The notes beneath the pieces are model-generated. The model was not told the DNA's origin, did not search any database, and saw only the letters and a list, made by a program, of their open reading frames with translations. Below, piece after piece: positions 53,101 through 62,525 of a stretch of DNA of 64,000 nucleotides. Position numbers and translations under genes: made by a program. The stretch covers positions 12,167,001 to 12,231,000 of the forward strand of contig CM076955.1 in the NCBI GenBank assembly GCA_039566865.1. Direction: 5' to 3'. Position 1 is the stretch's first letter. Each line of letters begins with the position of its first letter. The DNA comes from Aurelia coerulea. Taxonomy: Eukaryota > Cnidaria > Scyphozoa > Semaeostomeae > Ulmaridae.

Positions 53101-54945
53101 CTGCCCCTTTCATGAATCAACAATTACAAAAGGCAATATATACTAGATCAAGGCTAAAAAAAAGACTTAATAAAAACCCTACCACAGAAAATAGAAATAA
53201 GTTCAAAAAGCAGCGTAATAAATGTGTTTCTCTAAGAAAGAAAGCTATGAAAAACCATTTTAAAGAGGCAACAAGTAATGGTACACTGTCTAATAAAGAA
53301 TTTTGGGATCTTGTTAAACCCTTTCTTTCAAATAAAGGGGGACTTATGAGTAGCGATATTTCTCTCGTGAAAGATGATACCGTTATAACAGACGACCGGG
53401 AATTGACAGAGATTTTCAATGATCATTATGTAAATATAGTAGAGAAATCTAGCGGCAAGAAGCCTAGTAGCCTTGCTAAAGATACAGGAATCATTGATGA
53501 CCGCCAAATTGTTCGATTAATTCTCGACAAATATAAGAACCACCCCAGCGTCCTAGCTATCATTCAAAACCCAGAACAATCGTTAAACACCTTCACTTTT
53601 CATGAAATAAGCAACCAAGAGGTTAAGAAATTATTAAAATCCCTAGATGGGAGAAAATCCACTGGTGAGGATCAAATACCCCCGAAGCTTGTATCTCTTG
53701 CTTCTAACGAACTCACAGTCGCACTAACCATGGCAATAAACTATAGCATTCGCAACTCTTGTTTTCCAGATGATGCAAAAAAGGCGGCGGTCTGTCCTTT
53801 AGATAAGGGGGAGCCAAATCGCACAGTAGAAAGGAATTTCCGCCCAGTTAGTGTTCTTAATACCTTTTCAAAGATATTCGAAAAAGTCCTAAAACAGCAA
53901 TTGATTCAACATCTAGACAACACGCTTTCTGTTTTCATTGCGGCCTATAGACGAGCATACGGCACCCAACATGTCTTAATACGTCTGATAGAAGATTGGA
54001 GGTCTAACCTCGACAACGACTATCTTGTAGGTGCTATCCTAATGGATCTTTCAAAAGCCTTTGACTGCATTCCACATGATTTGCTTATTGCAAAATTACA
54101 TGCATATGGATTCGAAGAAGACGCGCTTGTTCTCACCTACTCTTATCTCAAACGACGGAAACAAAGTGTACGGATAAATAATACGTACAGTTCTTTTCAA
54201 GAGGTGATATCTGGTGTACCCCAAGGATCTGTCCTGGGCCCAATCCTTTTTAATTTTTAAATAAATGATTTATTTCTGTTCATAAAACAGGCAACTCTCT
54301 ACAATTATGCTGACGACAATACGCTTACTTATTTTTCGAAAAGCATGCCTGATCTTGTGAATATTTTGGAAAAGGAAACGGGAATTGCTTTATCCTGGCT
54401 AGAGCAAAATGAAATGATTGCCGATCCTGAAAAATTCCATGCTTTATTGCTCAGAAAAAATCAAACAAGCACTAGTGGAGAGCAAATTAACATTAACGGT
54501 AATGTGATCAAATCTGAGGAGACTGTCAAACTTTTGGGAGTGACTTTGGATTATAAATTGGATTTCGACCCGCATATTTGTAATCTTTGGAAAAAAGCTG
54601 CATCACAATTGAAAGTTCTTAAAAGGTTAAAGATGTTTATTGGCTTTAAAGAGAAAAAGATCCTAGTTCAGAGTTTTGTATGTTCAAATTTCGATTATTG
54701 CCCCTTGGTGTGGTATTTCTCATCTTCCAAGTCATTACAGAAAATTGAAAAGTTACAAGAACGTGCCCTAAGGTTTCTCTATAACGATCATACAAGTTCA
54801 TATAATGATTTGCTTTCAAAATCTAGTAAATGCACGATGCAGGTTGCGCGCCAAAGACTCCTTTGCATTGAAATATTCAAAACTCTGAATCATTTGAATC
54901 CACCATTTATGAAGAGAATTTTTGAATTACGCTCTTCAAATTATC
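50140..54945 (+). mobile_element. CR1-like LINE, copy B (most complete)
   Basis: ORF1-like region (winged-helix-like, coiled coil, SGNH esterase) followed by ORF2 (APE endonuclease, reverse transcriptase). Several disabling changes in ORF1, one stop in ORF2. It is abruptly joined in the thumb region (RSSNYP) to an inverted copy at about 54946, so the 3' end is missing. An SGNH esterase in ORF1 is a known feature of CR1-group LINEs. Confidence 0.9.
50168..52064 (+). pseudogene. LINE ORF1 with winged-helix-like, coiled-coil and SGNH esterase parts
   Basis: From the ATG at 50168: residues about 25-75 (RPFTESICKALQKTKGLTRS, then QIQYMLAAGKIFDLKNRG) look like a small winged-helix domain. Then comes an acidic, serine-rich region. 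After a frame change in an A run near 50700 there is a coiled coil (KLLAKVKKLEEENKNLIEKN). The esterase follows in two more frames: block I FIIVGDSMTKKD (about 51580-51612) and block III PDGVIIHCGTNNL (51730 on), with the catalytic-His region LDNWGLHLNFQGTNI near 52000. At least three frame changes and an in-frame TAG near 51697 show it is inactive. In CR1-type elements ORF1 binds RNA and the esterase is of unknown substrate. A winged-helix N terminus is unusual (a PHD finger or nothing is more common) and is my inference from sequence pattern only. Confidence 0.75.
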
Positions 54946-54998
54946 CTGTTTCTTTTTCCAAAATATTCACAAGATCGGACATGCTTTTAGAAAAATAA
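52170..54998 (+). pseudogene. LINE ORF2: APE endonuclease and reverse transcriptase
   Basis: The frame is open from about 52080, with no ATG before residue ~45. Endonuclease: FLNINSLRNKI, the catalytic glutamate in VIEETKLNSDF, YRPPD, MGDTNIDTH and LSDFHGLVL. Reverse transcriptase: [50 protein letters not shown], then a TAA stop at 54258-54260 in place of a sense codon, then INDLFLFI and the active site NYADDN. The inverted copy C shows a Tyr codon at the stop position, so a single substitution destroyed an otherwise open frame. The end at 54998 runs into inverted copy C; the authentic part stops near 54945. Confidence 0.93.
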
Positions 54999-55382
54999 GC
55001 AAGTGTATTGTCATCAGCGTAATTATAAAGCGTTGCCTGTTTTATGAAAAGAAATAAATCATTTATGTAAAAATTGAACAGGATAGGTCCCAGCACGGAG
55101 TCGTAGGGTACACCAGATATGACGTCTTGAAAAGAACTATAAGTATCATTTTTCCAAACACATTGTTTTCGTCTTTTGAGATAAGAATAGATAAGGACTA
55201 GTGCATCTTCATTAAATCCATATGCATGTAATTTGGCAATAAGCAAATCATGTGTGATACAGTCGAAAGCTTTGGAAAGATCCACTAGAATCGCTCCTAC
55301 GAGAAAGTCGTTGTCGAGGTTAGACCTCTAATATTCTATCAGACATATTAAAACATGCTGGGTGCCATATGCCTGTCTATGG

Positions 55383-56735
55383 CACGCGAAAGTCACCACA
55401 ATTAGATAAACCCGGTTTATCACCAGATAAACCCAGTTTATCTGTGATAAACCCACTTTATCACCAGATAAACCCAGTTTATCTCAGATAAACCCACTTT
55501 ATCACGAAAGCCCACTTTATCTGCTAATAAACCCAGTTTATCAAAGAGAAACAGATAAACCCAGTTTATCTGAAATAAACCAAGTTTATCTGAGATAAAC
55601 CCAATTTATCACCAGATAAACCTAGTTTATCAGAAGACATGGCGCGCGAAAGTCACCACAATTAAACATAAGCAGATAAACCCAGTTTATCAGAGCAGAT
55701 AATCCCAGGTTATCTGAAAGGGCAGGCATGAACATATCATGTTCAAAATGAATTCTATTGTTTTGTTCTTGCTGCTGTTTGTATCCATTGAAATTGTTGT
55801 TTCTCCCCATCCAAATCGAGTTGAGAGGGCATCAGTGGCAACAGTATCCAAAAGAAATCCGTCGGACATCAAAAATGCAGCGGGGAAAATTTTGAAATCA
55901 TATATTTTCGCCGGGATTACAACTATTATGACGGGGAAAGGAAAAATGTTGGCAATCATCTATGGAACTTGCATAATTTTCGACCGGGAAATGAAAATTT
56001 CAACAGGGAAACAACAGAAACAAGGCAGGGAAAATGTTTAGACTCAAATATGGCGAGGAAACAAATTTTCTTGGAGTGTCATCCTTTTACCTTGGTAGGG
56101 CATCGTTTCAGCGGGTTTATTACTGGAGGGTGTAGTATACTGCAATGTGGAGGCAATGGTTTGAGAGGTGTGCAAATGATTTCATTTACTGCTACATTAA
56201 TAAGTTTCACAACTGCCAGGAGATGTCTCGGAGAACTACAGAGAAATCCTTACAGGGTGCAGTCAATAGTCGAAAGGCAGTTCTTTTTTTAAAATGCAAA
56301 ATGCTGAAGTATCAACGCTTGATATGGCATTTGCCAAAAGATTATCAAAATCATTGGGCTACAAGTCTGATTCCGCCATTTTGGCAGCATGTTTGACGAC
56401 ATTCTCAGATAATTTGGGCTTGTCTGAGATAAACTGGGTTTATCTGCTGATAAACTGGGTTTATCTGCTGATAAACTGGGTTTATCTAGTTGTGGTGACA
56501 TATCTGGTGATAAAGTGGGTTTATCTGAGATAAACTGGGTTTATCAACAGATAAACCGGGTTTATCAGCAGATAAACTGGGTTTATCATGAGATAAACTA
56601 GGTTTATCTGTGATAAACTGGGATTATCTGCATAAATAGTGACTTTTTCAGATAAACTGGGTTTATCTGGTGATAAAGTGGGTTTATCACAGATAAACTG
56701 GGTTTATCTGAGATAAACTGGGTTTATCTGGAGTT
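55383..56735. mobile_element. Large hairpin-array element in copy C
   Basis: Two arrays of about 13 units each flank a 650-bp core. Left array (55411-55720): GATAAACCCAGTTTATC and variants; right array (56400-56730): GATAAACTGGGTTTATC. Every unit is a 7-bp-stem hairpin, and the loop CCA on the left becomes TGG on the right, so the arrays are inverted copies of each other. The motif GCGCGAAAGTCACCACAATT occurs twice on the left (near 55383 and 55645), and its complement GTTGTGGTGACATATC near 56489 on the right. About 45 bp of LINE sequence is missing at the insertion point. No transposase is seen. Confidence 0.85.
55739..56041 (+). CDS. Small predicted secreted peptide precursor
   Basis: 100 codons (second ATG at 55748). 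Residues 4-21 (MNSIVLFLLLFVSIEIVV) are a textbook signal peptide with cleavage likely after VVS/PHP. A dibasic site follows at VSKR, then NPSDIKNAAGKILKSYIFAG, which has the look of a small amphipathic, cationic peptide, and a hydrophobic-basic tail. This pre-pro-peptide layout is shared by neuropeptides, antimicrobial peptides and venom peptides of invertebrates, and I cannot tell which, if any. It is the only frame in the core of the hairpin-array element and reads in the opposite sense to the LINE. Chance is possible at this length, but the signal peptide and basic site together argue against it. Confidence 0.4.
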   Translation: MFKMNSIVLFLLLFVSIEIVVSPHPNRVERASVATVSKRNPSDIKNAAGKILKSYIFAGITTIMTGKGKMLAIIYGTCIIFDREMKISTGKQQKQGRENV

Positions 56736-58634
56736 GCTGTTTTAAGACTTTTTCGTATATCTTTAAAAAGGTATTGAGAACACTAACTGGGCAAAAGTTC
56801 CTCTCCACTGTTCGATTTGGCTCCCCCTTATCTAAAGGGCAGACTGCCGCCATTTTGCATCGTTTGGAAAACGAGAATTACGAATGCTACAGTTTATTGC
56901 CGTGGTTAAATTGTTTGTAAGCTCATTTGCAGCTAGAGATACAAGCTTCCGGGGTATTTGATCTTCACCGGTAGATTTTAGATTTCCTGCCATCCAAGGA
57001 TTTTAATAGTTGCGCTTTTTTATCTCTTGAAAAATGAAGGTGTCCAACATTTGCTCTGAGTTTTGAATAATAGCTAGGACACTAGGATGGTTTTTATACT
57101 TATCAAGAATCAAGGAAACAATTTTGACGGTCATCAGAAATTCCAGTATCTTTAACAAGGCTAATAGGCTTCTTACTGCTGGATTTTTCTACTATATTTA
57201 CATAGTGATCGTTGAACATCTCTGTCAATTCCTGGTCATCAGTTACAACGGTATGATTTTTTATAAGGGAAATATCGCTACTCGTAAGTCCCCTATTATT
57301 TGAAAGAAAGGGTTAACAAGATCCCAAAATTCATTTGACATAGTACCATTTTTAGTTACTTCTTTAAAGTGGGTTTTCATAGCCTTCTTTCTTATAGAAA
57401 CACATTTATTTCGTTGCTTTTTGAACTTAGTTCTATTTTCTGCGGTAGGATTTTTATTAAATCTTTTTTTAAGCCTTGATCTGGTATAAATTGCCTTTTG
57501 TAATTGCTGATTCATAAAAGGGGCAGTATTTCCGCTCTGAACTGTTCTTATTAAATGTGCATGCTTATCTAAAAGTGTTCGGAAAGCAGATGAAAGATTC
57601 CTGTAAGACAAATCCGCGCTGCATTAAAGTCAATATTCTTTATATCTTGAAGAAATTTTCAGGTTCAAATTTCTTATACAGTTAAGCCCGAAATTATTCA
57701 TACCTATGCCAAATTTGGAGTTTTTTCAATCGTTATATCTGCTAGCCAATTCACAAGATATTTTATTCCTTGAAATGTCCCTTGTAGCACTTGTTTCAGT
57801 CTTTTATCACATTCTTACGAAACTTCAGCCGCAGTAAAATTGGTCCTCGAATAGAACGATGCAAAATACTCAGAATTTGGCACAGGTATGAATAATTTCG
57901 GGCGTAACTGTAGCTACGATATCTAATCACTTTAGGTTTGAGACGGGGAATGTGTGTTTTCATCAAAGCTACGACAAGGCCATGAAAGTCGCTTGGACCA
58001 GTTTCAAAAACGGTGGTATGTTGAAAACATCTGGGTTTGTTCGTGAGCATAACGTCAATTGATGAACTATGATTTTTTGTAAAACATGTCTTATCCTTTA
58101 CTAAATGGGACAGTTCAAATACATCACAGAAGAAAATTAACTTAGTATGTCCGGGATGCTGAATATCGTGAGTGTCAATGTTTATATCACCCATAATCAT
58201 AACATTATCATATTTGTCGAAGGCTGCGTTTTTACTTAGAAGACAGTTCTCTGAAAAACAGTTCCAGATTGGAAGCATCTGGGGGTCGGTAAATGCTAAA
58301 AATGACCCACCTCTTTTTGCAAACCATCAGATCAGAACAAATGATCTCGATGGCGGGACTCTCAAAAGAAGAAACTCTATTGCAAACAACCCCTTTCCTA
58401 ACAAATTGCATCAGGCCCCCACCAAATTCATTCCTATCATGACGGATTGGCTTTTGGTAGTTATTTATTAGAAAGATCTCAGTTTTGAAATCTGAATTTA
58501 GTTTTGTTTTCTCTATTACCAAAATATCAGGCAAGCATCTTTCCATTACCAATCTTAAATCAGTTATTTTGTTCCGAAGACTATTTATGTTCAAGAATCC
58601 AATTAAAGGATTGTTTGGATTTTTTGTTCTCAGA

Positions 58635-58971
58635 TTAAAAAATCTCGCCAATGTCACTCAAAATATATGGTTGCGTGGATCTGTCTGAAGATGCAGAAAA
58701 ATAACGTTCACCGGGCGTTTTGGAAGCATTTGAAGTAGAGGGAGATAAATGTAGTGTTTGTGAATCTTCATCATTGTGGCTCTTTTCAAAGGAGTTTGGT
58801 GAAATACCACGGCCTGATGGGTGTAAATTCTTTTCCAGATGTAGTAACTCGATGTACAACTTCCTGTAATTGTTCTATACTCATTACATAAGTCTCAGCA
58901 TCGCTCGTTGAATTGGATGGAGAGAAAAGAAAACAACAGATTAAAAATGTTGAACGAATACAAGGAATCAC
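58635..58971 (-). pseudogene. Region upstream of the LINE copy C endonuclease
   Basis: Minus-strand frames MSIEQLQEVVHRVTTSGKEF and SPSTSNASKTPGERYFSASS lead, with a one-base shift, directly into FNLRTKNPNNPLIGFL of the endonuclease. The equivalent position in copy B has an unrelated serine-rich linker. It may be an ORF1-ORF2 linker from a related subfamily, or host sequence next to a 5'-truncated LINE. Confidence 0.4.
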
Positions 58972-59042
58972 GTCGTAAGTCTACAATTGTTCTTAATTTT
59001 CCGCCAGTAATACTGTGTCATCCGCGAAACTTTGCTTTATAG

Positions 59043-59204
59043 CAGGCCCGTAGGAAGCGGGGGGGGGGGGGGGCAGGGGGCTCAAGCCCCCCAATAATTT
59101 TCTAAAACAATGGTGCTACGTCACATGACTTAATTAGATGTATTGTTCTCTATTGTTTTGAGAACAATTGCCCCCCCAATCCGAAGCTTCTTCCTACGGC
59201 CCTG
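59043..59204. mobile_element. hAT-type MITE, family 1 (copy 2)
   Basis: 162 bp, ends CAGGCCCGTAGGAAGCGGGG and CTTCTTCCTACGGCCCTG, perfect 8-bp duplication CTTTATAG (59035-59042 and 59205-59212). Very similar to 23254-23418, including the core ACAATGGTGCTACGTCACA. Confidence 0.94.
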
Positions 59205-59223
59205 CTTTATAGAATGAAATCAT

Positions 59224-59683
59224 TAGCTAGTTAGCCAGTATTCGTTTGAAAACATTTGAAATGCTACTCTCTTGATGACGATTCCATGCGATATGAAACT
59301 TTGTTCGATAGTACCAAGGCAATAGCTTCTGTTTTCGTTTCATAACATTTGAAATGTTATCATCTTTATGACAATGAATGAATGGGATATGAAGCTATAT
59401 TTGATAAAATTAAATCACTAGCTTGCATTTTTCTGATAGCATTTGAAATATGACAATGCAGGGAAACTGAAATTTAATATTATAGAATAAGATTAGTAGC
59501 TTAAATGCGTTTCATAACCTTTGAAATATTATTGTTTTGATGATAATGCATGGGATATGGAACTTTGTTTGCAGAATAATATCAGTAGCTTGTTTTCGTT
59601 TCATAACGCTTGAAATGTTATCATTTTTATGACAATACATGGTATTTGAAACTTTATATTATAGAATACAGAAAGTAGCTTTT
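59224..59683. repeat. ~115-bp minisatellite, four to five units
   Basis: Units contain TTTCGTTTCATAACATTTGA, AATGTTATCATTTTTATGAC and GGGATATGAAACTTTG in order, with an AGTAGCTT link between units. Moderately diverged. Confidence 0.8.
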
Positions 59684-59930
59684 AGGCCTGAGTTACACGA
59701 CGCCGGATTTGGTTCACTGCGGATTACTTTTCACTTCGGCTCGGGGTTTCAGAAACACGACGCCGAGGCAACCCGAAGCACTTCTGTGGGTGAAACCGAA
59801 GTGAAAGTCACTCCGCTCTGGAGGTGAAGTGAAAATCAATCCGAAGTACTTCGCTTCGCATTCCATCTCGTGTAACCACTGAATCCGAAGTCATTTTCAC
59901 TCCGAAACCTCATTCCTAATCACTTGGGGG
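59684..59930. other. GC-richer patch, possible MITE fragment
   Basis: CCTGAGTTACACGACGCCGG at the start and a partly inverted ATCTCGTGTAACCACTGAAT near 59870 suggest decayed inverted ends, with CGAAGTGAAA-type internal repetition. The 62-codon frame here is not convincing. Confidence 0.35.
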
Positions 59931-59944
59931 TATTCAATAATTGC

Positions 59945-60278
59945 AAACGCAAGAATAAAAGATGGCTGGTCGGCATCCTGGTTAAGCGTAGAAAATATTT
60001 TCCGTTACGATAAGAATGTCATGACTTACAAGATTATGAACAGACTATGCCCTGAAAACCTCTGGGATAAATCTAAATACAAGCCAAGATCTTTTCACTC
60101 GACCTACAATACGAGGAACTGTAAGGATATCCAGATCCCTAAATATAGGATTGAATTTGCAAAAAAGGGCTCTCATTACGCAGCTCTCAAGTCATGGAAT
60201 GATACACCTGCCGAAATTCGCGAGTTACCGACACTTGATCGTTTTAAAAAACAACTTAAAACGCATCTAAAGAGCTAG
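59945..60278 (+). pseudogene. LINE reverse-transcriptase C-terminal fragment
   Basis: The frame reads ARIKDGWSASWLSVENIFRY, MTYKIMNRLCPENL, TRNCKDIQIPKYRIEFAKKG and LKSWNDTPAEIRELPTLDRF before the stop. This is the thumb/C-terminal signature of CR1/L2-type reverse transcriptases. Everything upstream is absent (5' truncation). It belongs to a different subfamily from copies A-C. Confidence 0.85.
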
Positions 60279-60571
60279 ACTCTCAAACCAAACACAACTC
60301 CCGAGAAGAACAGCAAGGATTCAATTTTATAGGGCTTTAGGTTTTTATTCATAAGGTTTTGTCATTGCAATAGATGTTATATATTTTAATTTGCTGAAGG
60401 GTTAATTTGTGTGTAAATAATATTGAAGGGAATATAAGCATATATCAGGCGCTTTCTATAAATAGATACACCAGAGCATGCGCATAGCAGTTGCATTCTA
60501 ACTGTGCACGTGAAAGTGAGCTCTGCATTGCAAATTTGTAGTGCGAGGAGATTCTCGATATACTTTCCAAC

Positions 60572-60685
60572 ATGGTTACCCAGCAAGCAAGATTCCTTCT
60601 TCCTGACTTCGACGATTCTGAAGTAGAATGCCTGCCAAAAGTCCTTGGAACACTTAGGCCATTTCTTGACAATCCGCAGTTCTAA
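60572..60685 (+). CDS. Short ORF at the start of the tandem duplication
   Basis: 37 codons, MVTQQARFLLPDFDDSEVE followed by CLPKVLGTLRPFLDN. The last 20 codons are inside the duplicated unit and recur at 62526-62584, where the upstream part is replaced. No family recognised. It may be the head of a gene broken by the duplication. Confidence 0.2.
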   Translation: MVTQQARFLLPDFDDSEVECLPKVLGTLRPFLDNPQF

Positions 60686-62525
60686 CCATAGCGATTAGGC
60701 TTAAACACCCCCTCACCCCCAAAACAATGTTGATTTGGAAGGTTATTGTCCTTGCATTCCATCAGAGTAGCGAATCGTCCTGCCATCCCCATTTTGTCAT
60801 CACAGAACAACATTGTTCTCAGGGGGAGAGGGGGAAATCGCAAAAAAATGCAAAAATTGCAAAGGTGTTCCAAGACTTTTGGCAGGCATTGTCTGAATTT
60901 TATTTCGATAATGGCGTCGTACAGGAAAACAAACTTCACGCACTTAGGGGTTTTCGATGGTCCTGATTTCATTTTTGACCACCAAAAAGCCATATTTTAT
61001 GTTGATGACGTCATAATTGGCAATGAAACCTATTGTAAGCGACTAATTGGCACTGCCGCACAACTGATTTTGGGGTCGCACAAGCACAACGAAAAACGCA
61101 AGAAACTCGAGGCAGAAATGGAAAATAAATGTTTGTCAGGAACTTTTCACAGTGCTTAATGTTGTGAGCTAAGGACACCTATATCAACGATACATAAGTG
61201 GCGCAAGTTAGCATGCCAAACCAGGCTCATTCTTCTGTACTGACTGCTCCGCAGAGGAAAAACCGCCCCAGTTACACAAATGAAATCATGTCAGTTTACA
61301 ATAACAGTAAACGAAAAGTTATTCCCATTTCCCCCCATACTACAGAAAGTAAGAACAGATATTTTGTGCCCAGTCGGTGTACATCATTGACGTACTTCGA
61401 ATTCATCAAAACTTGCACTGGCTTCTTTCACGGTCGAGGGGTAACTTCGAATAATGTCCACACTTAACGATAAATGCAGAATGAAATTTGATATAGTCTA
61501 AATTCATCTTTTTAAAAAGTGTAAAGTGTAAGAGTTTCTGCACTTTCTCCATAACAATTGGTCCAGTCAACCCGAAAGTACGGATATCTGTTACCTCGGC
61601 CATGGTACACCTTTCTAGTAAGTTAGGGCCAGTTTGCCAGACATTGTGGCATGTTTTTCGAGCGATTTCAAACTGTGAACTGTGAGTGTTTTCTGTCCAT
61701 TTCAAACATTTTGAGGCAGAGAAGCGCGTAGATTCTATCGCTATTGTTTTCACTTGGCAACGTAACGTCTCTTATTGTCTACCTGCATTGTTTCATGCGC
61801 TTAAATTGAAAGACATTGGAAACGACTATCTCAACATATAAATCGCCGCAAATTGCTATATTGTTGTTGACAATGGCCTCCAACTGAACACAAAGGGTAA
61901 CGGATAACCCCCTTGCAATTTCGATGCTCGATTTGATATCAATCAATTTCGATCGCCTGACTTGCTCTGAAGGACAACACCGAAGGATACATTTGAGGGC
62001 ACATCTCGCCATATGACTGTGATCTGTGTCTGTCGACAATTTCGAGTTTTGCCATTGCAGGTAAATGTGCCAATAACAATTCCTAGCTGTACTAGAGTAT
62101 TTCACAATGCCTATAACCACTAATGCTTGCAGAGGTGCAAATGAGTCGATGGAAGTAACGCCAGGAGCAGAAAAGGGAAACATGAAAAATGGCAGCCTCG
62201 TTTCCATGTAGGATAAATTCACTTACTCTTTGGCCATGAAAAGATGTAAAATTCGGGTTTCTTATTACAGATCGATCGGTAAACTAATAACCTATCATTA
62301 TCATCCTATTCAAGTCTAAAGAGCTGGATACACTGACTATTTGGTGGAATTCTGAGTGTGGTATCACAGTAAAATCCATGAAAATCTATACAATGTTCAA
62401 TTATGACGTCACATGTATGAAATATGAACTTTTAATTATGACCAATGAAATCAGCACCACCGAAAACCCCTAGATGCTCGAAACTGTTTTCTTTTAAGTC
62501 ACCGTAATCAAAATAAAATTCAGAC
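60627..62525. repeat. 1.9-kb tandem duplication, unit 1
   Basis: 1,899 bp repeated directly at 62526 onward with a constant offset, apart from a 6-bp deletion in unit 2 (CACAAGCACAACG becomes CACAACG near 62980) and single substitutions (for example CGGATATCTG against TGGATATCTG). The unit starts at AATGCCTGCCAAAAGTCC. Confidence 0.96.
60912..61159 (+). CDS. Candidate small ORF in duplicated unit
   Basis: 82 codons: MASYRKTNFTHLGVFDGPD, DHQKAIFYVDDVIIG, then a lysine/glutamate-rich end (KRKKLEAEMENK). Duplicated at 62811-63052 minus two codons, in frame. The loss of exactly two codons preserves the frame, weak support for coding. No family recognised. Frames on the opposite strand (60682-60993) and downstream (61198-61467; minus 61406-61753 and 61779-62222) are also duplicated and no better supported. 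Confidence 0.25.

Larger units (their letters stand above)
54946..58720 (-). pseudogene. CR1-like LINE, copy C (inverted, interrupted)
   Basis: Minus-strand pieces from 58657 downward align with copy B: ITDLRLVMERCLPDILVIEK, MGDINIDTHDIQHPGH, SPSDFHGLVVALM (57796-58657); SAFRTLLDKHAHLI and FNKNPTAENRTKFKKQRN (57261-57611); MDLSKAFDCITHDLL, FNFYINDLFLFI and NYADDN (54941-55285). Gaps at 57615-57780 hold an insertion. The region 55383-56735 is a hairpin-array element. Frameshifts and deletions throughout; the copy is older than B. The 3' end is cut at the join to B. Confidence 0.88.

Noticed and set aside
60682..60993. 103-codon minus-strand frame, duplicated at 62581-62892
   Set aside because: Conservation is due only to the recent tandem duplication, and part of it is the antisense of the inverted repeat at the unit start.
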